DNA of 10,683 nucleotides from Oligoflexia bacterium (lineage in GTDB: Bacteria > Bdellovibrionota > UBA1018 > CAIMNF01), in the NCBI GenBank assembly GCA_903842755.1, contig CAIMNF010000545.1, positions 1 to 10,683 on the forward strand, in the 5' to 3' direction. The notes below the pieces were generated by a model. That model did not search any database, was not told where the DNA came from, and was given only the letters and a program-made list of their open reading frames with translations. The translations under genes and the position numbers were made by a program. Each line of letters opens with the position of its first letter. Positions within the stretch are counted from its first letter, which is position 1. Positions 4,997 to 10,683 of the stretch are shown in pieces.

Positions 4997-6307
4997 ATGT
5001 TTAAATCTTCTACCAAAAAACCGAATGCTCCCACGACGCCCCATTTGAATAAATCAAAACCTCTGCGGGACATTCCTCAAATTAAATTTTCTGCAAAAGC
5101 TCGAATCTCGGGTCCCGAAATTAAACCCCTATCTAAACCCCAAATTCAACCTCCTAAAGCGAACCCGATCCGGCCGATCGCTCAGCCAGAGGCGCAAATT
5201 CAAAGCCAAAGCCCAGAGTCCGAATTAACGTTTGGCTCTTTAAAACTGCCCGACCTGCTTTTAAAAGCACTTCGCGATTTAAAATACACCACCCCTACTC
5301 CCATTCAGGCTAAAACGATTCCGATAGCACTTAAGGGTACAGACATTCTGGGATGTGCTCAAACCGGTACAGGAAAAACGGCGTCGTTTTTGATTCCAAT
5401 TATCGCCCAAATGCTAGCGAAACCGAATACCACTGCTTTAATTTTGGTCCCTACTCGGGAGCTCGCCGTTCAAATTCAGGAGGTCCTCAAGGGACTAACT
5501 GCCTACACCAAACATTTAGGAAATGCCGTCCTGATTGGTGGAATGAGCATGCAGCCGCAGTTGCGCGCTCTGCAGAAAAAACCGCGCTTCATTATTGCAA
5601 CACCGGGAAGAATGATCGATCACTTGGACCGAAAATCAATCTCGCTTCAGCAGACTGCGTTTTTAGTCCTCGACGAGGCGGACCGCATGCTAGACATGGG
5701 CTTTATTCCGCAGTTAACAGACATTTTTAGAACGCTCCCCAAAGAGCGTCAGACGCTTCTTTTTACCGCAACTCTGCCCCCGAATATTATTCAAATTTCT
5801 AAAAAATACATGTCCCATCCCGTGGAAGTTTCGATCGGCAGAACCTCCACCCCCGTTGAAAACATCAAGCAATCGACGATTCAAACGACCCAAAAAGAAA
5901 AAACAGACGTACTGTTGGATGCCCTCAATGCTCGGACGGGATCGGCGATCATCTTTGCGCGCACGCAGCGTCGGGCCGATCGACTCCACCGAAGTTTGGA
6001 GTCCTTTGGTCATAAAGCGGGAGTCATTCATGGCGGAAAAAGCCAAGCACAACGGACACGTGCGCTCGATGCATTTCGAAACTCCGTTACACGAATTTTA
6101 GTGGCGACGGACGTAGCCTCGCGAGGCCTTGATATCCCGCACGTTGCATTGGTCATTAATTACGACCTCCCTGACCAGGCGGAAGACTATGTTCATCGCA
6201 TTGGGCGAACCGCAAGAGCAGGAAATACGGGCGAAGCGCTTTCCCTCCTGATTCCCGAGGAAAAAAACCTTTGGAAAGACATTACGAAACTGACCCAAAA
6301 GAAATAG
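4997..6307 (+). CDS. DEAD-box ATP-dependent RNA helicase, RhlE-like
   Basis: The protein uses ATP to unwind or remodel short RNA duplexes in the cytoplasm, with roles in ribosome assembly or RNA decay in the family. It has 436 residues. The helicase core runs from the Q motif (FGSLKLPDLL...TPTPIQ, about 79-104) to the last residues. Motifs seen are AQTGTGKT (121-128), PTREL (152-156), TPGR (202-205), DEAD (226-229), FTAT (256-259, where SAT is usual), ATDVASRGLD (370-379) and YVHRIGRTARAG (398-409). Residues 1-75 are a basic, Pro/Lys/Gln/Ile-rich, probably disordered extension. The basic C-terminal tail usual in RhlE proteins is absent, so the RNA-binding tail seems to sit at the N-terminus. 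The RhlE subgroup is suggested by GGMSMQPQL (181-189) and HGGKSQAQRTRALDAFR (345-361). Confidence 0.95.
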   Translation: MFKSSTKKPNAPTTPHLNKSKPLRDIPQIKFSAKARISGPEIKPLSKPQIQPPKANPIRPIAQPEAQIQSQSPESELTFGSLKLPDLLLKALRDLKYTTPTPIQAKTIPIALKGTDILGCAQTGTGKTASFLIPIIAQMLAKPNTTALILVPTRELAVQIQEVLKGLTAYTKHLGNAVLIGGMSMQPQLRALQKKPRFIIATPGRMIDHLDRKSISLQQTAFLVLDEADRMLDMGFIPQLTDIFRTLPKERQTLLFTATLPPNIIQISKKYMSHPVEVSIGRTSTPVENIKQSTIQTTQKEKTDVLLDALNARTGSAIIFARTQRRADRLHRSLESFGHKAGVIHGGKSQAQRTRALDAFRNSVTRILVATDVASRGLDIPHVALVINYDLPDQAEDYVHRIGRTARAGNTGEALSLLIPEEKNLWKDITKLTQKK

Positions 6308-6372
6308 TGCCCCTCACCCAAAGCAAAGCAAACTCCGCGCGACCCCGTCCATTCCCCTCGCGAAGGCATTCG

Positions 6373-6401
6373 TTGTCAATCGCGCCTGATTGCGCTAGAT
6401 T
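6373..6401 (+). promoter_or_regulatory. Promoter of the marR operon, predicted leaderless
   Basis: TTGTCA (6373-6378, 5 of 6) and TAGATT (6396-6401, 4 of 6) are exactly 17 bases apart. ATG 6409 follows 7 bases after the -10, so the mRNA would begin at or next to the start codon. GGGGGA just upstream ends directly at ATG, too close for a normal Shine-Dalgarno. The 101 bases between the helicase and marR hold no other obvious signal. Confidence 0.5.
6377..6392. promoter_or_regulatory. Candidate MarR operator
   Basis: CAATC (6377-6381) and GATTG (6388-6392) form an inverted repeat around 6 bases. It overlaps the end of the -35 box and lies in the spacer of the marR promoter. MarR-family repressors commonly bind 16-20-base palindromes in their own promoters, so autoregulation is plausible. 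The arms are only 5 bases, so chance is possible. Confidence 0.35.
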
Positions 6402-6408
6402 TGGGGGA

Positions 6409-6855
6409 ATGGCCCAGTCCGCATTACCCCTCGCAAAACAGATTCTTGAAGTAACTCCAAAAATGATGGATTTTATTCGGGCAGGGATGCGCAATCAAGC
6501 GGTGGACCAACTTACGGTTCCGCAGTTTAGAGTTTTAGCTAAAATCAATCGCGCTCAAGCCATTTCGCAAAAAGAAGTTGCCGATTGGATGGGAATCACT
6601 GCGGCAACTTTAACCAGAATGATTGATACGCTGAGTGAACGGGGATTGGTCAAACGAAACTCAGATCAGCGTGACCGACGCCAAACCTTATTGACCGTCA
6701 CAACCAGCGGCAAAAAACAAGTGGAACACTACCGGGAACGAGTGGAAGCGCAGCTGGTCAGCAAAATAGCGCAGCTAGATACAACGACAGTGGATCAGCT
6801 GAAAACAGGAATAAAACTTTTAGAAAAACTATTTTCGGATAAACTAGAACAATGA
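6409..6855 (+). CDS. MarR-family transcriptional regulator
   Basis: This is a 148-residue dimeric winged-helix DNA-binding protein. A helical N-terminus precedes the helix-turn-helix QKEVADWMGITAATLTRMID (54-73). The recognition helix covers about 64-78. The beta-wing follows, with the family signature D-x-R-D-R-R at 86-91. A C-terminal helical dimerisation part (about 100-148) completes the fold. Members usually repress nearby transport genes until a small hydrophobic or phenolic ligand binds, and here the gene leads an operon with an RND exporter. I chose ATG 6409 because homology-like sequence starts there and a promoter sits 7 bases upstream. The in-frame ATG at 6271 would overlap the helicase end and add 46 unlikely residues. 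The stop overlaps the next ATG by 4 bases (ATGA). Confidence 0.92.
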   Translation: MAQSALPLAKQILEVTPKMMDFIRAGMRNQAVDQLTVPQFRVLAKINRAQAISQKEVADWMGITAATLTRMIDTLSERGLVKRNSDQRDRRQTLLTVTTSGKKQVEHYRERVEAQLVSKIAQLDTTTVDQLKTGIKLLEKLFSDKLEQ

Positions 6856-7511
6856 ACAGTCTTGTTGATCGGAAGTCCCCGCTCCGCCGGCGTTCGGACT
6901 CGCGCTTTCTTACTCTTGTGTCTCTTGGTTTTATTTTCATCAGTTCTAGCGTGTTTGCGACCGAATCAGACAAGCCTTGTTTTGATTTTACCCAAAAAAG
7001 CACCGAACTGCTCCGACCAGCTCCAGCCCACTTTGATCCAGCAGCGGAAGCGAAGGGAAAAACTTCAACCGGCTTTGATTTTGCTTGGGTTTCAGGGGTG
7101 GTCGAAAAACCAATTTTAGAAATCTATCAAAAACTTTTAAATCCAAAAACAGTTCGCGATAGCGATTCTTCGCAGGTGGAGGTCAAAGAAACTCCCTCCG
7201 AAAATTATTTAAAACTTTTAGAGCAATCGATTACGATCCATCCGATCGTTTTTCTAAGCCTCCATTGGAAAGAAGATTGGGGTTATGCGCTCAAGGAAGG
7301 TACGGCTCAAGCCCCGGCGGAAATCATAATCTCTTATCAGAAAAAAGAAGGCACCACTTATATCACGCATCTGTGCGGAAATTTCCAATTAAAGCAACTG
7401 GGCCCTACTCAGACCGGAATTTACCTTTATCAAGAAATGCTCGCATCGCATCGGGATGCTCAAAATATTTTGAATGATGTGAGCGGAACTTTACGGACGT
7501 TAAAAAAATGA
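6852..7511 (+). CDS. Secreted protein, possibly START/SRPBCC-like
   Basis: This is a 219-residue protein with a Sec signal peptide: basic RKSPLRRRSDSR, hydrophobic about 19-34, cleavage likely after VFA36. The mature part of about 183 residues has no membrane segment or lipobox. Its layout recalls the START/SRPBCC lipid-binding fold: an early segment with VEKPILEIYQKLLNP, alternating strand-like stretches in the middle (ITIHPIVFLSLHWKEDWGYAL), YITHLCGNFQLKQLG, and a final long helix ending NDVSGTLRTLKK. This is judged by eye and tentative; no diagnostic motif exists for that fold. It overlaps marR and the RND gene by ATGA at both ends and has no Shine-Dalgarno, so translation is probably coupled. 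A periplasmic partner that hands a hydrophobic molecule to or from the exporter is an inference. Confidence 0.8.
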   Translation: MNSLVDRKSPLRRRSDSRFLTLVSLGFIFISSSVFATESDKPCFDFTQKSTELLRPAPAHFDPAAEAKGKTSTGFDFAWVSGVVEKPILEIYQKLLNPKTVRDSDSSQVEVKETPSENYLKLLEQSITIHPIVFLSLHWKEDWGYALKEGTAQAPAEIIISYQKKEGTTYITHLCGNFQLKQLGPTQTGIYLYQEMLASHRDAQNILNDVSGTLRTLKK

Positions 7512-9961
7512 GCCGTTGGAGTCGCTTTTTACTGAAGCACGCACTTTGGGTTAATTTACTTGGACTTTTCATGGGGGCCGTGGGCACCTATTATTCGGTT
7601 CACCTTTTTATGAATCTCCGAACCGAAATTGAAGAGCTGCTCCCCACCGACGCAAGAAGCGTTTTAGATTTGGATGAAGTCAAAGCGCGGATGGAATCGA
7701 TTAACAATCTAAGCATTTTGATTTTTTCTCAACACACCGATGCCAGCAAAACTTTTGTGAACGATTTAGCAGAGGCGGTGGCCAAGCTACCAAAAGATAC
7801 GGTCGAAAGCATCGAGTATCGCATTAATAAAGAGCTTGAGTTTTTTAATGAGCGAAAATCGCTTTTTATTGAAGAAAACGATTTGAACCATGTCCGCCAG
7901 TATATTCAAGATAAAATTGATTATGAAACGCAGCTTTATAATCCCCTCACGATTATCGAAAACAAAACGCTGATTGAACCGAAGCTTGACCTCCTCGGGC
8001 TTCGTAAAAAATACACCAGTCGTACCGACGGCTACACCCGCTTTAAAGATGGCTACTATGCCTCGGCAGACGAGAAAATCCGCGTCGTCCTGGTTAACTT
8101 GCCTGGTAACGCCGGTGGAATGAGTGGTTCAGAGCGCCTACGGAAGTCGGTGGACCAAGTGATTGCACAGTTAAATCCTAAGCATTATGCGCCCGACATG
8201 GAAATCCACTTCACGGGTGGAGTGCAAGATATGATCGAAGAGCACGATGCTTTAGTGGAAGACCTTTTACTTTCCACCATTGTCGTCACGTTGCTGGTAG
8301 GGATTGCCATGTTGATTTATTTTAAAACGTGGCTCGGAACATTGGCCCTGATTGGCTCGCTTTTTGTCGGCACCTTTTGTACGTTTGGATTGAGTTATTT
8401 TTTAGTGGGCTATTTGAATGCGAATTCTGCATTTATGGGCAGCATCGTGATTGGCAACGGAATTAATTTTGGAATCATCTTGCTTGCCCGGTTTATGGAA
8501 GAACGACGAAAGCAAAAATCCACGCCCCACGCGATTGCGATTGCCGTAGATCGGACTTATCCCGCAACCATTGTCGCCGCCGCGGCGGCTGGATTATCGT
8601 ATGGCTCGTTAATGCTGACGAGTTTTCGGGGATTTCGGCAGTTCGGGATGATTGGTTTTACCGGAATGGTCCTTTGCTGGATTGCCGCGTATACTCTGCT
8701 TCCTTCGCTGATCATTTGCATTTATCGGTTAGGTGGACTCAGAAAAAAGGTGAAAGTGGATCGCCCACGGGTTGCAAATGCGATCGCAAAGTTGGTTCAA
8801 CTTTTCCCAAAAACAATTTTACTGATCACTGGGGTATTGACCACCTTGAGTGCATTGAGCTTATTTCGGATCGACTCTACGCTGATTGAGACCGACCTAA
8901 AAAAACTCCGAAATAAAAAAAGCATGGAAAATGGTTCTATCTACTGGGGAGCCTATCAAGACGAAGTGTTTCAGCGTTACCTTTCGCCCATAGTGATTCT
9001 TCCGCATAATCGCTCCGAAGTGAAGGCAATCGCGGACGAAATAAGGTCCGTTCAAAAGGCAGAGGGAAAAGATTCATTTATTGTGAATGTCAGCACTTTA
9101 GAGGATTTTGTTCCTGCCGATCAAAATAAAAAAGTTGCCACTTTAAAAGAGATCGAAGGTCTTTTAACTCATCGGGTGATGTACTCCCTCACTCCGGAGC
9201 AAAAGAAAATCACCCAAGAACTGCTCGCGCCCGATTCGCGGCATCCTTTCTTAGAGTCGGACTTGCCTGACTTGGTGAAGTCCAAATTTAGGGAGCGAAA
9301 CGGCACTATTGGAAATTTAGTTTTGGTTGAACCCTCCCTCAGTCCTGAACTTGCAAAAAGTAACCACTTGATTCATTTCGTGCAGTCGATTCGAACAGCA
9401 GCAGACAAGATTCACCCGGGCGTTGCGGTTGCGGGAACATTGCCGGTCACCTCCGATCTGTTCGAGTCCATTGTCAGAGACGGTCCTAAGGCCACTTTTT
9501 TTGCGTTTCTGGCCGTTTTTCTACTCATTGTCCTGCTGTTCAGAAATGGAAAAACCATTGCGCAGTGTTCTTTCGGGCTTCTGCTTGGTGTGCTTTGGCT
9601 CTTTGGATTTATCTTGGGCTTTCATCGCAAAATCAACTTTCTTAATTTTATTGCCCTGCCCATTACGTTTGGAATTGGCGTGGACTACGGAGTAAATATT
9701 TTTCAACGTTATCGTTTGGAGCAAAGTACCGGAATCTTAAATGTGCTCCGTCAAACGGGCGGTGCCGTCATGCTGGCAAGCTTAACGACGATCATTGGTT
9801 ACGGCTCATTGATCATTGCTAGCAATCAAGCCTTTGTTAGCTTTGGAACCTTGGCCATTGTCGGCGAACTGACCTGCGTTTTTGCAGCGGTGGTTTCCCT
9901 TCCCGCGTTTCTTTGGTATATTGAACAACAAAAAAAATCACAGCAGAAAAGCACACCATGA
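7508..9961 (+). CDS. RND-superfamily exporter (MMPL/HAE3-like)
   Basis: This is an 817-residue inner-membrane transporter with the two-fold RND layout. TM1 (about 12-34) is followed by a periplasmic domain (about 35-252) and TM2-6 (about 253-405). TM7 (about 434-453) is followed by a second periplasmic domain (about 454-660) and TM8-12 (about 662-803). The second half has the signature GIGVDYG (722-728), where the Asp is expected to take part in proton coupling. The matching first-half site reads GNGINFG (316-322), with Asn320 in place of Asp. Length and absence of a docking domain fit HAE3/MMPL proteins rather than AcrB-type drug pumps. Known relatives export lipids, hopanoids or other hydrophobic compounds. 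No membrane-fusion or TolC-like gene is visible. ATGA overlaps join it to both neighbours. RND membership is firm; substrate is unknown. Confidence 0.93.
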   Translation: MSRWSRFLLKHALWVNLLGLFMGAVGTYYSVHLFMNLRTEIEELLPTDARSVLDLDEVKARMESINNLSILIFSQHTDASKTFVNDLAEAVAKLPKDTVESIEYRINKELEFFNERKSLFIEENDLNHVRQYIQDKIDYETQLYNPLTIIENKTLIEPKLDLLGLRKKYTSRTDGYTRFKDGYYASADEKIRVVLVNLPGNAGGMSGSERLRKSVDQVIAQLNPKHYAPDMEIHFTGGVQDMIEEHDALVEDLLLSTIVVTLLVGIAMLIYFKTWLGTLALIGSLFVGTFCTFGLSYFLVGYLNANSAFMGSIVIGNGINFGIILLARFMEERRKQKSTPHAIAIAVDRTYPATIVAAAAAGLSYGSLMLTSFRGFRQFGMIGFTGMVLCWIAAYTLLPSLIICIYRLGGLRKKVKVDRPRVANAIAKLVQLFPKTILLITGVLTTLSALSLFRIDSTLIETDLKKLRNKKSMENGSIYWGAYQDEVFQRYLSPIVILPHNRSEVKAIADEIRSVQKAEGKDSFIVNVSTLEDFVPADQNKKVATLKEIEGLLTHRVMYSLTPEQKKITQELLAPDSRHPFLESDLPDLVKSKFRERNGTIGNLVLVEPSLSPELAKSNHLIHFVQSIRTAADKIHPGVAVAGTLPVTSDLFESIVRDGPKATFFAFLAVFLLIVLLFRNGKTIAQCSFGLLLGVLWLFGFILGFHRKINFLNFIALPITFGIGVDYGVNIFQRYRLEQSTGILNVLRQTGGAVMLASLTTIIGYGSLIIASNQAFVSFGTLAIVGELTCVFAAVVSLPAFLWYIEQQKKSQQKSTP

Positions 9962-10683
9962 CTTTATCTCATTTTTTAAAATCATTTAAAGCAGAAAAAT
10001 CGCGTTGGCTTCTGGACTGGAGCCAGCAGTCATTTCTGCAAAAATGCCTGCCACTACTTCTGGCCGTCAGTTATTGGAGCCTATTTTTAGGATTTCACGC
10101 CTTCCGTTCGGATCATTTAACGGTCGGCATTCTGGTCCTCTTGTTGTGGTACGCCGGGCCGCTGTTGCGCGAAATTTTTAACTTCCTTGTTCCACTGCTG
10201 GGTGTTTTTTTTGTCTACGACTCCCAACGCTTTTATGCCGATTATATCCGCGGCCCGATCCACGTTAAGGAACCTTACGCATTTGACCAGTATTTTTTTG
10301 GCATCAACACCGCACAGGGAAGGCTAACTCCAAACGAGTGGTGGCAACTCCATACGCATCCAGTGCTGGATCTTTATACTGGGTTTTTCTATTTGTGTTT
10401 TATTTTAATTTACGTCCTGATTTGTGCTTACTTTTGCTTTTGGCTACCGCGAACGGGCACCCCAAAACGGCAGGCGTCTTGGATTCAACATCAGAAAATA
10501 AAACCAATGTGGGCATTTTTCTTTGTCAATGTTTTGGGCTATTCGACGTATTACTGGTTTGCGGCCGCTCCTCCTTGGTATGTGGCCGAATACGGCTTAG
10601 GGCCAGCAAACTTAGCGGCTCATGCCAGTGCTGCGGGTTGCTTGCGATTTGACCAGCTTTTAGGAACTCATTTCTTTACGGGG
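9958..10683 (+). CDS. PAP2-superfamily, AUR1-like membrane protein (partial, 3' end beyond window)
   Basis: The first 242 codons are open to the window's end; the frame is read directly from the sequence. ATG 9958 overlaps the RND stop (ATGA). The protein is polytopic, with segments near 30-49, 54-87 (two spans), 138-162 and 184-203. The segment YWFAAAPPWYVAEYGLGPA (199-217), the YADYIRGP stretch (94-101), and RFDQLLGTHFFTG at the end resemble PAP2 proteins of the AUR1 type. Those transfer phospholipid head groups such as inositol phosphate to ceramide, or act as lipid phosphatases. The expected PSLH and later histidine motifs should follow just past the window, so catalysis cannot be confirmed. 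Together with an RND exporter it suggests lipid head-group chemistry. The substrate is an inference. Confidence 0.75.
   Translation, partial: MTLSHFLKSFKAEKSRWLLDWSQQSFLQKCLPLLLAVSYWSLFLGFHAFRSDHLTVGILVLLLWYAGPLLREIFNFLVPLLGVFFVYDSQRFYADYIRGPIHVKEPYAFDQYFFGINTAQGRLTPNEWWQLHTHPVLDLYTGFFYLCFILIYVLICAYFCFWLPRTGTPKRQASWIQHQKIKPMWAFFFVNVLGYSTYYWFAAAPPWYVAEYGLGPANLAAHASAAGCLRFDQLLGTHFFTG

Noticed and set aside
6338..6362. CGCGA / TCGCG hairpin after the helicase as a terminator
   Set aside because: The arms are 5 bases with a 15-base loop and there is no T tract after them.
6271..6408. Longer MarR start at 6271, inside the helicase 3' end
   Set aside because: The added 46 residues are unlike the family and overlap another gene; ATG 6409 has the promoter and the family-like N-terminus.

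Overview
The window looks like ordinary chromosome from a Gram-negative bacterium. It encodes a Pal-type outer-membrane lipoprotein with a lipobox, several proteins with Sec signal peptides, a periplasm-facing RND exporter and a DUF3014 protein. Base composition is moderate and coding density is high. This set would suit a delta-proteobacterium-like lineage such as Bdellovibrionota, but that placement is an inference from gene content, not a measurement. No mobile element, CRISPR array, tRNA or rRNA gene was seen.

Left part (1-2880): purF, the first committed enzyme of purine synthesis, lies on the minus strand. A 310-base intergenic region follows, carrying the purF leader with three AGAGG repeats. 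Next, on the plus strand, is a secreted protein resembling the plant PHI-1/EXORDIUM family, with a strong Shine-Dalgarno site and a clear intrinsic terminator. Middle part (2881-6307): an unrecognised secreted protein converges on a DUF3014 membrane-anchored protein, with both stop codons inside one palindrome. The DUF3014 gene diverges from a Pal-like lipoprotein gene out of a very compact promoter region, and a RhlE-like DEAD-box RNA helicase follows.

Right part (6373-10683, running off the end): a four-gene operon made of a MarR-family regulator, a secreted START-like protein (tentative), an 817-residue RND/MMPL (HAE3-like) exporter and a PAP2-superfamily membrane protein resembling fungal AUR1 inositol-phosphorylceramide synthase. 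All three junctions are 4-base ATGA overlaps, so the proteins are probably made together. My reading is a regulated system that makes and exports a lipid. The substrate is unknown, and the catalytic histidine motifs of the last protein lie beyond the window.

A pattern across the window is that genes preceded by a promoter fall into two classes. purF and the PHI-1-like gene have Shine-Dalgarno sites and longer leaders. Four others (2916+, 4358-, 4420+, 6409+) have a promoter-like pair with exactly 17 bases between the -35 and -10 boxes, the -10 box ends 6-7 bases before ATG, and no Shine-Dalgarno site is correctly placed. This predicts leaderless mRNAs.
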